This document shows, in pieces, positions 26,120 through 41,600 of a stretch of 64,000 nt of DNA. The notes beneath the pieces were generated by a model. It saw nothing but the letters and a program-made list of their open reading frames with translations, had not been told where the DNA came from and ran no database searches. The number at the start of each line of letters is the position of its first letter. Within the stretch, counting starts at the first letter, position 1. This DNA comes from Bugula neritina. Lineage: Eukaryota; Bryozoa; Gymnolaemata; Cheilostomatida; Bugulidae. The translations under genes and the position numbers were made by a program. The stretch spans positions 496,001 to 560,000 of the forward strand of contig OZ037765.1 of the NCBI GenBank assembly GCA_964035545.1, given 5' to 3'.

Positions 26120-29100
26120 TTTGCTATATGTTACCAAATTGCTCATTCTTATCCATTGTCTTGCTTTAACTTAATATTTATTATTTATTTTTTTACTAAG
26201 AGCTCATCCTTATTGAACTAAATATAGTGCATTGAATGAATAATCCCATCTACTCTGAGTGAAGAATATCTACTGTATGAATACCAACAAAATAAATGTT
26301 ATAAAACTCCTCAATATTCAGTATTTTTTATCAAATGTTGATTGAACTATAAGCACAGTTTCCAGACTATACTTCATATTGCAGTTCTAAGTTTACACAT
26401 TACACAAAGTGTAATGCTTTCTTGAAAAGTGCCCATCAGGACGATATCGTACTATTAAATACAGAAGCACATGGGGCAGAGATTCTTTTATACGCCAGGC
26501 AGCACTCAAGCTAAATAAACGTGTATAATAATTTTTGTTAATTGACTTCCAGCCTCAGACTTTTTGCTCCTATTTTCAAGCCATGTATTTTACACTGTTA
26601 TCATTTTTAATACCAGGGGCATCGGTATTTAGCACTTTTTTCACAACATATATCATGTTAGTGATAGAAATAAAATCAATCAATCAGTTTTATTCCTAAA
26701 AAGTGCATCTATAGTCACCAGATGCTGTTTAATGCTAGAGGTTGGCATATGATAGGAAATTTATCATGTTGTGAAGAGGGAGATAACTCTAACTTGAAGC
26801 TGCTAAGCTGCCAGGAAGAGCACCTGACAGTGGTGCTTATTAAAACGTTAAAATATCCTTCCAGCATTATTCATTGTACATGGCACAAATATAAGAATTG
26901 TCTTATTATCTATTTAAAATTGTTTATTATTATGCTTACTTATAGTATTATTAATTCTCAGTTATTTCTCAACTAACCTCCATTGGACTACAGAGGAGAG
27001 GTTTCATACAGAGAAAGGTTCATGTAGATGAAATACATTCTATCACTTATACTCTATAGTTCTGCTTATGCTCAACACAACTCTAATGTGATAGGCTTAC
27101 AGCAATCCTATTAGGACAGTTTCTTCCACTTAGATAATACAAACTGTTGGAGTGCAGACAACTCCTAATAAAATGTCTTCAAAGGAGATAGTGTATCAGG
27201 GAAGACAACTCTGCAAGTGTCTGCAAGACTTTACACTTGAACGGTTGGAGCTAATTACTGGAGCCCAGATGCTCTGCCAATGTCACTTCCTTGGGTGTGG
27301 ATAGAACAAGCACAATATCGTTTTATTGCTTTCAAAAATACGTTGCTTTGGGTGTGGAGTGGCTGCTTCAGCATATAGAATGTTGAGATATAAAGTGGCT
27401 GTACAAACTTTTGCTTTCACCCTCAATAACCCAGATTTGAAGTGTCACTGTAGTAATATTATGTAGCTATGTCTGCACTAGGTCAACTATGAAGCTATAT
27501 CACATATTAAATATGTCTCCAGTACCATATGATTTAGAAACTGTGATTATCACGATTATAAATGTGAATGGTGACTAACTTTTGATTTGTGAACATTTTG
27601 AGGTAAAATCTTTTAGTAAATGATTAGCATTTGGTACTCGTAAACACAATTACAACCATTATTGCCACTAATTGTAATGCTAATTTTACACACTTATAAT
27701 ATTTCAATAAAAAAACATTTGAAGTGATACAGCTTTGTAATGAGATTGGAGTTGTTCCCTTTTTATATTGTGAAGTTTCTAGCCCCGCCTATCAAATTTG
27801 TGCGACTTCCCATCGAAGGAATTCATTTCTAGTGAGTCTGATAGTGATAGTTATTCAATTAGTGTTGTTAGTAATTCAGCAGTAGCATTAGTAATAAATT
27901 GGTTATAACTAAATATATCGGAAGGTTTCGACTTGCTTTTGAAGTCGAATACTGTCGATAAAATTAGTTGGCGTTGTCACATGAAATGTGTTTTTGAGTC
28001 AAAAGTTATTTTTATTATAATTGTTTTTATAGTTTATTAATTTTAACAATAACTATAACTATAAGTAATAAGTATAACTTATAAGACTCGGTCAATAACA
28101 ATAACATAGCTAATACTAGTAAATTTTATAAGTCGAATTACTCAATTTAATTCTGATTCTCTCTCCGACTCTCATACATTTACCGATTGTGGGCTAGCAC
28201 TAGCCATTACTAGTAGTAGTACTAGTACTGTGACTATTCACGTTTATCGTTATTGCATTGGATTGGTAGTAAACCTCAGCCTGGGAGTTGGCTTCAAACT
28301 CTATTACTATAACCGTATTAGTACTTGGATTTTCTGTAATCGGCAGCAGGTAAGCTTAATTTTGTATCTTACGCTTATCTTGACATTTTATTTATTTCAC
28401 ATTCGGTAATGTCACACTGACACTCAATCACAATGTGAATGTCAATGTAATACTAATTATATTAATATTGCAATCATAATCACTTAAAGTTAATGATAAT
28501 CATAATCCGTTATCATAATCATAATGATGATGTATTACAAATAGTAATACTAATACTAGTACTAGTAGTAATAGTAATTATTAGTATAACTATAATATTA
28601 ATTATATAATAATGATTGTATTTAATTTTATATTAATATTAATGATAATATTTATAATTTTACTTATAGTTATAATTATTAATATTATTTGTTTATTTGT
28701 TAAATTGAGCTTTTACTTATATTCTTTCAACCTTAAGATGATCTAAATTACTGCAATTAGTATTACTCAACTGCAAAGTCTAATAATATTACTATTAGTA
28801 GTACTCTAGTATTGTAGTAGTAGTAATAGTAGTAGTAGTAGTACTAACTAGTAGTAGTAGTACTACTACTAGCAGTAGTACTAGTAGTGGTACTGGTAGT
28901 AGTAGTCACTGTAGTGCTCAAGTAGTAGTACTACTAGTAGTTGTATAACTATAAGTACTACTAGTACTCAATCATTAGTACTAGTAGTAGTTATAATTGT
29001 TATTGTAATACTAATAGTAATAGTAATGCTAGCACTAGTAGTAATAGTAGTGGCAGTAGTACTGGTAGTACAGTACTACTAGTACTACTATTACTAGTAG

Positions 29101-29652
29101 TAGTACTAGTGCTAGTAGTACTACTAGTGCTACTGTACTACTAGTGATAGTGCCTAGTAGTAGTGGTATTGATTAATGTGTTAGATTTACTCTTACTGTT
29201 TAAGTTACTCTCAGAGTTAGTTAGCCTCATACTATAGCTACGTGATACACTTACAGTCATTGTTGGTGTTGATTATTATATTAATATTCCATATCAATAT
29301 TATATATTAGTTACTACATTTAATGTTACTGGTATTCATGTTTATAGTATTACTATAACTATTGGCCATGCCAATGGCAGTGTTCCAATACTAATAGCAA
29401 TATGGTATTGTGAGTTCAGATACAAACATTTAGTCTCATTTGAAATCAAACTCTTAATCTCATAGACATACTGATAGTCTATTGCTAGTCATAGTGATAG
29501 TCGTAGTGATAGTCGTATTGATAGTTGTAGTGATGTAATAGTATCTCGGAACCATTCAACTGTCTGACAGATTCCTGTCCATAGATTTACCCTCATCATT
29601 GATGTCTTCTTGTAGATGTAGATGAGCAGTATCACTGTAGAGTAGGAAGTCA
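26120..29652. other. Intergenic tract with TAGTAC-type cryptic simple DNA
   Basis: 26120-27800 is AT-rich unique-looking DNA with no supported gene. From about 28190 to 29170 the sequence is almost entirely made of TAGTAG, TACTAG, AGTACT and ACTAGT words in irregular order, giving many small palindromes. The last few hundred bases are probably the RGM promoter and 5' UTR. Confidence 0.6.
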
Positions 29653-29688
29653 ATGCCATGTAAGCCTCCTTTAGGAGGTCAACTAGGC

Positions 29689-32600
29689 ATGTGGTGCTGG
29701 GATAGAGGAAGGTGGCTCTGTGTTCTCTTCTCGTTGTGTCTCCTCGCCCTCGTTAGTTGTGATGGTAGGTCATGTGACATATCATGTGACTTATACTACA
29801 GTAACATATACTACATACTACAGTAACATATACTACATACTACAGTAACATATACTATATACTACAGTAACATATACTACATACTACAGTAACATATACT
29901 ATATACTACAGTAACATATACTATATACTACAGTAACATATACTACAGTAACATATACTACATCTATTCTACTACATCATAATTCACGCTATATTGAGTG
30001 ATGCTAGTAATTGAACTGTAAACACCAGTTTTACTACATCTTCAGTTTTACTATCATTATGACTGTCTAGTTCACATTAGTAGGTCACTACTGTATATAG
30101 GTCACTACTGTATATAGGTCACTACTGTATATAGGTCACTACTGTATATAGGTCACTACTCTAGTTAGTCACCACTGCCTATTGCTACATGGTTTGTTAT
30201 CTCGTGTGAGGTGTGGAGATAAGGCTCGTTCCCACACTTACATTCATGTAGCAAGTGATGTAGTAAACTGGGGAATGAGAATAGAAATATCTAGTGATCA
30301 CTCAGTCCTAGCATAGCAATACTTTTCACCATCCAATGTGAACAGGTGCTCTGAGCTCTACACATCACCCAGTGTGTCACTTCTGTCTGTACATGGCACA
30401 GGACAGCAAGTGCTACCAGGGGTGCTACTTGACACGTCACTTGAGATATGTCAAGTGCATCTTCTCCAAGTGACAACATGCTGTAGATGCCCTGTCACAG
30501 GTGCCCTGTCACAGGAGCACTGTGTGAGGTGTGAACAGTCTGCATTGTCTATTCATTGTCAAGTGGCTACCCACTAATTCGCATGACACAGGGCTGTTTG
30601 CATTTCTTTTGACAGTATGGCAGGCAGTAACACACTTTGTATACTTTCTCTTTGCTGTTATTGTGCACCAGGCAAACAAGGCCGCTCAGTTTACACAGTT
30701 TTTAACTCTCACCAGGCCTCAGTGTTTAAATTGTATTAGATTATTATTATTTAGTTTGTGAATGGCCCATTGAGCTATTATTTCTATTATTTGCTCTCAA
30801 TTTCCAAAGCAGTGTTGACTAACTTGGTTAATTGTACTGAATTATTCCAACAAGTCTTCTCATGATTTTTATTCCTATTTTCAATAAAATATCAGCATTA
30901 GTACAGATTTCACCTAGTAGCGGGTTTACTCTGCAGAATCCACCTAGTAGCTGGTTTATTCTGCAGAATTCACCTAGTAGCTGGTTTATTCTGCAGAATT
31001 CACCTAGTAGCTGGTTTATTCTGCAGATTTCACCTAGTAGCTGGTTTACTCTGCAGATTTCACCTAGTAGCTGGTTTACTCTGCAGAATTCACCTAGTAG
31101 CTGGTTTATTCTGCAGATTTCACAGGAGGGTGCAACTCGGAGCCCTGCTGGGAGCTGTACCAGACAGCTAACAGCTACTACCAGGCTGACGTGCCGGGGA
31201 TAGAGAGTCAGGCTGCCAGGAAGTGCACGGTGCTGAGGACGTACAGATCCTGTCTGGTGCAGCTGGACAGCGTGCTGTGTGCCGGAACTCTCAGCTATCG
31301 CGGCGCCATGAGGGTCCTGAGGTCAGAGTTCAACGTCAACAACTGCTCGGCAGACGGACCCGTCTACCCGGAAGGTCCGGAACCAGTCAAGACGGACACC
31401 GCCACGCCGTGCTCCTTCAAGAAGAAGTCGTTGTACAGCTACTGCACTCTGTTTGGAGACCCTCACCTCATCACCTTCTCCGGGCAGCAGATGACCTGCA
31501 AGCTGGAGGGGGCGTGGCCTCTCATAGACAACGAGTTCCTCACGGTTCAGGTGACTAATTCACCTCAGTCTGCCAGCTCCAGAGCCGCCACTGTCACTCA
31601 GAAGGTTGGTTGTGCTTTTACAGTATACCCCTCTCACTACTCTCTCACTACACCCCTCTCACTACTCTCTCACTACACCCCCTCTCACTACTCTCTCACT
31701 ACGCCCCCTCTCTCACTACTCTCTCACTACACCCCTCCTAACTACACCCCCTCTCACTACCCTCTCACTACACCCCCTCTCACTACTCTCTCACTACACC
31801 CCCTCTCACTACACCCCCTCTCACTACTCTCTCACTACTCTCTCACTATACCCCTCTCACTACTCTCTCACTACTCTCTCACTACTCTCTCACTATACCC
31901 CTCTCACTACTCTCTCACTACTCTCTCACTACACCCCTCCTAACTACACCCCCTCTCACTACGCCCCCTCTCACTACTCTCTCACTACTCTCTCACTACT
32001 CTCTCACTACTCTCTCACTACGCCCCTTCTCACTACACCCCCTCTCACTATGCCCCTTCTCACTACAAACCTTCTAACTACACTCCTTCTCACTATCCCC
32101 CTCCTAACTACACCCCTCCTCACTACAACCCCTCCTCAACACACAGTACACCCCTTCTCACTACACTCCCTCTCACCATACCCCTTCTCACTAGTCACTC
32201 ACTACACTCCCTCTCACTACACCCCCTCTCACTAGTCACTCACTACACTCCCTCATAGTGCACCTCTCTTTCATTTCCCAGTATGGAGATGTTTGTAACA
32301 GGTGTTAACAGGAATGGTCATGTAGCAGAGATAAGAGAGTGCCTTAAGTGTGTGTAGATTGACTAGGCTACAAACACCCAACTATTCCACTGATAAGACT
32401 CCAGTTCTACACTATAGCCTCAGTTCAACAGTTCTCAGAATGAGTGTAGAACCTAGGTTATCACCGGATACACCACAACTTCCCCATTTATTATTCTAGT
32501 CTAAGAGTTGGTCCATTCTGCACTAGAACTTCTTCCTGTGTGGCATTTGCATGAAGATTCTTGCAACTAATCTATCTAATGGTTGCCATACGGCTATTTT

Positions 32601-35600
32601 ATTGTATATAGTCCATCTGTTAGCTAATGGCTTCCACATTACATTCCTGCTCTACATTATCCTAGGCAATCATCTCTGCCCTACACTTCCATCTATTCTT
32701 TCAACAAGGCAGTCAATCTATTTCAGTCCCATTACTTTCTCCTTGTCTGTACGCAGGTGTTAAAACCACAAACTGCGCTGTAATCAGTCCTGCGGTGGCG
32801 CTGTGGTTGTCACGTGACCCCTGTGCCCGCGCCATTGTCTTCTGCTACAGTAGTGTGCAGCTGATGAAAATGCATTTCTATTACGCGGTAGCTACAGTAG
32901 ATATAATACACTACAATGGAGATTGTTTTTTCAATTGACTATTGGGAGGAGCTCTTTGAATAAAGTGAATAGAGAGTTGATTGAGTCGAGATGAACACAA
33001 TGTAACATATCACGCCTTTTTAGCTGGCCATTCACTTTACCATTCAGAAAGGTCGCTCAGAAAGTTGTTTTGAGTAGCTGACGCATTAGCTCTAGCGGTA
33101 GCATAATGATGGAACAGATATTTCAATATTTTAGCCTGAATTCAATACTTATAATCATCCGGGTGTGTTGCTGCATAGCCTCACCTAGTATGTTGTTACA
33201 TCTTCAGGGTATTTAGACAATATAACAATTCCTTGTCAATTCTTACTCAGTCAGTGGCTACCATGTTCTATGCATCAAGTCATCAGTCACTGTTATCAAG
33301 TTATGCACCAACAACACTCTTTGCTGGCATCTCACCACAAACTGTCAGATGAATATAACTATTACCGCACTAGACAAGCTGTGACCCTCTCATTCCTAGT
33401 TACAGTAACCACACCATCACGCTAATTATTCAGCAACAGTAGCAGTGTGTAATTTCAAATGATGGATGGATATAATTTATAATTCATACGTTAGCCCAGT
33501 TTCGCACTTCATTACGAAAGACATCACTGCCCGCCCTACTTGCTCAGTTGGAGGTGTGCAAACTGAGTTAATGTCATTTTTGTGTTTTAATGAAATAACT
33601 TGGTGTAATTTCACAGATGACTAGCCCAGCCGAACCTGGCTGGAGCTAGCTAACACCTGGGCATCTACAGATGTGTCTACAGATGTGTCTACAGATGTGT
33701 CTAGAGATATTGGTAGTACTTGTAGTACTTACTGCTCGCTCTCACATTGCCAGTTGTGTGTTGTAGGTCACTGTACGTCATGTATTGTAGGTCACTGTAC
33801 GTCATGTATTGTAGGTAACTGTACGTCATGTATTGTAGGTCACTGTACGTCGTGTATTGTAGGTCACGGTGGTGATAAAAGGCCGAGGTGGAGGCAAGCT
33901 GGGCAACTTCTGCGGTTCAAAGGAAGCTGTGTTTTACAGCGCAGAGGCGGGCTCTCTCCCCTCAACGTTTGCTGACGGTATGAGAGAGTACGGGGCGTAT
34001 AACAGTATCCAGGTGAAGACAGCTCAACCTGGGGAACAGGTAAGCTGTCGTGTGCTTCTCTACCTTCTCCTTGTACCTGTCTACTCTAGTCACTCTAATC
34101 ACAGTAACTGACTGAATGACTGACTATATTTAGCTTACACTGATAGTTTGGCCACAGTTGAAGAGCCCGTGGTTGCATTAGACAGGTAAACAGTGTGTTT
34201 CTATGAACTAGCTACTAGAAGGACCCCTTGTCATCTCCATGCTGCCACCCGCTCGCTGACTTCAGTCTGAATATTTCCTACTCTTCTACTCTCCAGCTCT
34301 TGGCTGTTGAAGTAATGATTCCAGTATTACATTCACTGGCGGTTGTGTTTGTCGTTGACTTTGTGCGGCTCCCTTTTCTCGTTTAGCTTTAGATACAGAG
34401 ATATTTTAATAGTCTAAGTTCTTCAGTTGTGAAAATGGATTTCGGTTTGGGGCAATTCTTTTGAGGACATAACTTCTTGCTACACTTGCTATCTAAATTT
34501 TCTCCACTACAGCTTAGCCTATTCTAGCCAGTGTTCCTAACAGTACATAGACTTGGGTTCTACTAACTCCTGGCCCAACCATTACTGTACGCCTTGCAGA
34601 CTGTAGTACATCAGGGAAGGTTTATTAACCTTTGAATATTGATATACACACTCAAGGTGAAGCCATTAACTGGTGTAATTGTTGTGTGAGATGGCCATTA
34701 GCTGAGTAAACACAAAGAATACATCTAATACTAGCTCTCTTGGCTCTTCACTTCTAAATCTTGCAGCTCTAACAAAGTTCAGGCAGCATTTGTAATTACT
34801 TCATCCTATTTGTTGACATGTTTTGGTTGATGTGTGTTTCTATAGTCACTGATGATAGAGAAATCTCTAGTCTCTAGTTATTGTTTAAATAATATATATT
34901 AGAAGGAAGGCAGTTGTTAGCTATAGGTGTTTAGACTTGGTGGTGATGAGTTTGTAATATTAGCTGCAATATTCTGATATATACTGGTAAATAGCAACTA
35001 GAAAGTAGGAGTTGCCTTCTATATATTTTCTCAGTTCTACAGAGCAAACAACTTCTTATTTGAAATCATAACCTAATAACACAACCACTATAATATTCTC
35101 CTTCCTTCATAAATTCATTTTCCATGCTTCAATATTTCATCTATTAGAAATTTGAAACAATAATTTTGTCTTGTAGTGTTGGCAGACTAGCCGACTTATT
35201 TCAGTAATTATTATATTATATACTATATTATATTATGTTATATTATATCATGTTATATTATATTATGTTATATTATATTATGTTATACTATATTATATTG
35301 TGTTATATTATATTATGTTATATTATATCATGTTATATTATGTTATATTGTATTATATTATATTCCTTAAAGGCGGTAAGCTTCCAGGTTATTTATTACA
35401 TTTGAGCAAAAGTTTGCATGCTTTTCAACTGTTTTATCAGCATTTTATCCAATTTCTTATACGAAAACACTACAAAAATGTAAGTAAAAGTGGTCATATT
35501 AGGTGTCTTGGACTTGCCCAGACTTGCCCGCGAGCGTGCCCTCCGTGTCCTATTCTGACGTGGGGATGGCAAAATAGCCCTATTGTAGCGTGAGTTTATA

Positions 35601-38600
35601 TCGCGTAAAGTTATTAAGAAGCGGGTTTGTCACAGATTCTGGTTATTCGTAGTTCAAATCACATGAATGTTACTCTTCGGGCGGCTACTAATAACTAACG
35701 TTAGCTACGCAACATCAAGAAAGGTAACTAATTTGACTGTTTTCAAATGGACTATTCCATTTCGCTAGTTTGTAACTTGCTGTAAATCACAAAATAATTA
35801 TTTTCCCTATTTTAATTTCAATTATCATGTCGACCACACTACCAGAAAATTACTCTTAAATATGCAGTAAATGATGATTTTCAACCGTTTTGTGATGAAT
35901 TATAGGTTAGTAGTTGTCTACGTAAAACCAAGTTTTAAAATTTGTAACTGAATCAGTGAAACTGAATCACAGTATCAGTGTGACTATGAGTATCACTAGT
36001 CTATCACTATGAGTATGTCTATGACTCTCACTCTAACTCTAAGTCTATGACTGTCGCCTATTGGTGAACTATTATTAATAATATTCAATGGTTATATTTA
36101 TTAATACTATTATCAGTCATAATGATAATCATATCACATATGACAGTATCAGTTACGGAGCAGAATCAGTTTCGAAACTAATACTTATAATATTAGTTAT
36201 AACTATAAGTATAAGTTATACCAATAGCTATATTTATATTAATATAAATATTTATATTCATAGTAATACTAATAACAAATGTAAAATTATTATGTTAATA
36301 GTTATACTTGTAAGTTATAATATAAAACAAACGACACAAGTATTAATTTGAACTGCTGGTCTTAAAATAAAAAGTAAAATAAATAATAATATAAATAATA
36401 AAATATAAATTATAATAATTTAATTATACTAATACTAATAGCAATACTTATACAGTAATATAATTATAATAAATTTATAAAACTTAAACAACTTTAAATT
36501 TAAGGAACAACTTTAAATACAAACAAAGATAATATTAAATAATTATAATCATAATGATCATAACAATAAATATAATTATGATTCCAATAATTATCAATAT
36601 ATTATATAATATTTAAATTATTTTAATTTATAATTATAATCATAAATTTTATAGTTATAGTGAATAAATTCAATTTGACATAACTATAATATTATAAAGC
36701 AGTCAGCCTATCTCTAATGCTGATTGAAATTCAGATTGTTATGACTGTATCATTATTCACTAACTCTAAGAGTAAGTGGCTACAATTATTAGTATCAATG
36801 TTGTGTTAGAGTACTATACCCATTGGAATTTTGATATATCCATTATATTTACAACTCTGCCTGTTACAGCTATTAATAAATTGAACCAAAATACCAACAG
36901 TGCCTAATCATCGCCTTATTTATAAAATAATCACAATCATAATGCTCAAGTTAATAGATTGGAAATTATTGAAAATTATGTTGATGCCAATATAAATATG
37001 ACATTGTATGCATCCAAGTAGTGATGTTGTAATATATCTTGGAAGATAATTACATTATAATAAGAGTTAAATTCCTCTAAGTAACTTTTTTGCAATTATT
37101 CCTTAGAATAACTATAACTTATACTTCTAACATTTAATAGCGCATTAGTTTTAGATTGAGCTACTAATTGTATTTATTGCATGTGAAAGTTAGTTATTCT
37201 CCGCCAGCTGCATGAATGTGACTGGTAAATTTTGTAACCTTTGGCAGTAATAACTTTGTAGCATAAATTAGACACATTTATATGAAAATACATAATTTTA
37301 ATGCTATAGCTGCTAGTAATTCTAATGGGTGTAATAATATTACTTACTTTCACCAGCATTAATTTTTACTTTGTTCATGCTTCATAAAGCGTTTTCTAAA
37401 TTCTTTTTTGAATAAATATACATATAATGTGCTGAATAGATTACATATGTTGGGGTTCTTCCTATACTGCAGCTCAGCCTACACTCCCCGCCACAAATGT
37501 TCCTAAACTACTAGCTTCATCAGGATACAGATTGATGGAGCTGTATTGATAAAAACTTCTCTTTTTAGCAGTAGAGGCATCATGAAAAAAAAAGGCAAGT
37601 ATTTTACTCAATAAGAATTCGGTTTTTTACTTCTACAAATTTGATAGCCTACACGATTCTATTTAAATGGAAACTGGTCTGACATAATGTGTCTGCAATT
37701 TATTAGTTATAATATAGTAAATACTATGCAGGCCTATAGATCAAATGGCTCAAAAAAAATTAAATAAAACATTACACAATGCTGTATTTATTAGCAATGT
37801 AATACTTAGCAACTAATTTCACATTATTATTGTTTGCAAAGTTTCATACATCTACATATGTTTGTTCAATTCAGTGTTCTGAAGTAGAAGGTTCCAACAG
37901 CAGGGAAAAGCCTTGAACAAGATATTATGTTCTACATCTCCAACTCATTTTAACTTTGCTGGTCAGTTCATTGTGTATCTGGAGCATAGTTTTGTATTTT
38001 CAAGTAGTCCATCAGATACCTTTGTAGATAGTAAAGATTAAAATGCTTGTGCAATGATGTCCATAATGTTGAACCGATTTATTGAAACTAAAACTGTTCT
38101 TAATTATAACAAAACTTGACAATCTTTACATAAAGAATAATGTCCTATAATCTATCTTCATTGTAAACAAAATTAGAAAGTTCCACACCAGCAAATTGTT
38201 TATCATCATCTGTAGGTGGAAGACGCGTGCACTTAGTTATAAAGGCAAGCTGACAGTGGTTTTCTTTGCCTTCTATGAAGATTTGGAAAGAGCCAGAAAA
38301 TTAATACTCTATAACTGCAAAACCATGTTGTAGTGTCTTGTGTTATTGATTGAATCATCTAAAAGAAAAATTGTTGTATCATTATAATTTTACTGTTAAT
38401 GAATTAGCAAATCTACTTATCTTGGTAAATATGTTCAAGAACAAATACTATAGTGTAACTCAGTTTTGGTTATGTGTATGCTCCTTAAGCAAATTTACAG
38501 CAGATATCAAACTATATATTAGAGACTGATATAGGAATTAAATTTAAGCTAACCATGATGATGTAAATAGCTGTTGTATGTGACTTCGAGAACTCTGCTG

Positions 38601-41600
38601 GCCATGTCAGTTCAAATACACCAGGGTGATCTGTTACGAATTTCATGTCATTATTGAAATTCAGCTTTTTCAAGTGCCTCTTCACAACTCTGGCAGCATT
38701 CCGACTGCTCCTTAGCTTTCTGCGCCTGAAATTTCTTCTACTTGCACCATTCTTCTATTGGTGGAATGTTAGCCTATAACAAACAGGTGTACCAAAGCTA
38801 AAAAAATATCTAATTCACTGCACTAGGATATTATTCAACTCATTTAAATTTAATATATAGCAGTAAAACAATCACATAATTGTTTTTATTTTATCAGCTT
38901 TACTTTACAAAGCTGAACCATATAATTTAGTAACTTGTCACCATAATAAACTTTGTACAACATACAAATTGAAAACCTGATGTGATTGCTTTTTTAATAG
39001 AATATACATCAAAAACATGTTACTTTGATAAGCGTGTTTATAATAAAAGTATTAAACCAGTTTGAAAAAATTATTTTGTTATATAAGGGATCACAAAACT
39101 ACATCATTTTAGACCTGTAGCTCAATGTTCCTCAAGCAACGGGCTGCTATGACTAATTAATTTTCTATCATTGCATTTGATTGTTCTACTCATAGTGTGT
39201 TGGCGAATTAAAATTATTGGTAATTTAATGTATATTTTAGCTACCTCTGTACAATCAATGTCATAGTAATATCAATTAGGTTTTAAATTTCACTGAGTTT
39301 ATAGTAAATTACTGCAACCGTTACATAACATTTGGCTAGTTCTCTAGTTCATTAAATAACCATACGAACTTAAATTTACAACATGACAAAACACACAAAG
39401 CAAAATTAAAATAAGCATATTATGAACCAATGTAAATGATAAGCGATAATGCTGTTATAAAACATAAATTATCAAATTGAAATAGTTATTATTACTATTA
39501 GTATTACTATCATTATAACAACTATAACTATTATTAGTATTACTATTAGTATTAGTATTAGCAAATTAGTAGTAAAAAATGAGTAGAGCTCAACATATAC
39601 AATCTAGCTTACTATAAAAGTAGAAGTAGAATTTTAAAACTATCATCTGCATCATTATCAGAACTATGAGTAATACTAGTAGTTGTACTAATAGTAATAC
39701 TAATTATTAATACTAATAGTATCACTATGAGTATGAGACTTGGGCTGGCAGTGATTATCACTATCAGTATCAGCATCGTCATAGTCAAAAGTTACAAGAA
39801 TTAGAAGCCATATTCATATTCATAGTAATAGTCAATCATTGATTGAGTTAATGTCATAGTGATACTCAAACTCATAATTAATTTATACGATACTCATACT
39901 CATAGTGATAGTGATACTTCACTGTGAATTTAATAATAATTTTAATTTAATATAAATAATAAATATTATTATTAATATTATCATTGTTGCTAATATTATG
40001 TCTTACTCTTAGTCTAACAGCAGCTCTATGAAGAAGTTAAACATAACTGATAACAAAACAAATTTCAAAAATAATACTGCAACAATCAATATAATGTATA
40101 TCAATATGCTAGCAACCTAATTTTCAGCTCACTTCATTAACTTTCCGTGCAGTATTGTGAATTGTGATGAAATAAATTTATTAATGGTGACCTTGACATC
40201 TTCGTCCAAATGCCTTTCACGTCAAGCCCCGAACCAATTTGTAAAAATTTTGGATTTTTTACTTTTGATTATTTTTTACGAAAAGAGCTTCAAAATAAAT
40301 TTAAAAAAAAGTGAGCTGTTGTCCACATGAAAAGAAATATATGAGCTAATTTTCTAAATTCAGGAAGTTACCAGAGGGTCACAATATTTTTTTAAAAAAA
40401 TCTTTATTTTCACGACAAGCTCTATATATTAATATAGAAAAAAAGAAGACAACTCTTTTTTCAGATTTTTCATGTGCCACGGTCACGTCAATATCAGTGC
40501 TATTAACACATATATTTTAATTCATTTTTTCTGGTATATTGAGTTGAGATTTTTTGTATATATTTTGTGAATGCTACTAAAAAAGTATGATCTTTTAATT
40601 AACAGTAATTGATTTTATCAAAATAACCTGGATGCTTACGATGTTTAAGACTAGTTTTCTATAATATTTTGACTGATAAACTATGTTTAGAATACATACA
40701 AGAACTCATTGAGATGTTATACTCATAGACTGAGATGTTATACTCATAGACTGAGATGTTATACTCATAGACTGAGATGTTATACTCATAGACTGAGATG
40801 TTATACTCATAGACTGAGATGTTATACTCATAGACTGAGATGTTATACTCATAGACTGAGATGTTATACTCATAGACTGAGATGTTATACTCATAGACTG
40901 AGATGCTATACTCATAGACTCAGATGTTATACTCATAGACTGAGATGTTATACTCATAGACTGAGATGTTATACTCATAGACTGAGATGTTATACTCCTA
41001 GACTGAGATGTTATACTCATAGACTGAGATGTTATACTCATAGTCTGTTATACCTGCAGGTAGAGATCTACATCAAGTACATCGACTCCACTGTAGTGAT
41101 CAGACAGATAGCCAGCCGCTACCTCAGCGTTGGGATTAGAATTCCTGAACTCGTGTTGAACGGCACAAGGGAAGGCGGCGACTTCCTGCGGCAGCTTTGT
41201 CTGGACAGCTGCCCCGTCTCAGAGAGAGTTGACTTGTCCAAATTACTACTCGACATCTCTCAAGGCACGCCTCGGCAGCGGAGCTCCTATGCTGCTGCTC
41301 AAGCGTCCTGCAGGGATAAAGCAGTGACGGACTTCTTCTTTGACTCGTGTGTGTTTGACGTGCTGATGACGGGGGAGAGCTCGTTTGTCAGCATGGCTCA
41401 CAGCGCCTACGACGACGTGCGCAAGTTCTCATCTCGCCAGCCTCGCTGGACAAACCGCACAGACATTGTGTCGTACACTGAGCCGTCAGTCGCTGCCAGG
41501 TCCAGGACAGACAGGTCTGGCGTTACGTCATCGGCAGCATACTCTAATACAAGTCTAGTTCGGACGTTGTTGTTTGTGTATGTAATGTATGTGTCGTATC

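Noticed and set aside
31606-32235. Ser/Thr/Tyr/Leu-rich 209-residue frame
   Set aside because: It is the CTCTCACTAC array of RGM intron 2; no unique coding sequence.
40709-41059. RCYTHRL repeat frame fused to RGM exon 4
   Set aside because: It is a 21-bp intronic minisatellite; the conserved RGM sequence starts exactly after the acceptor at 41059.
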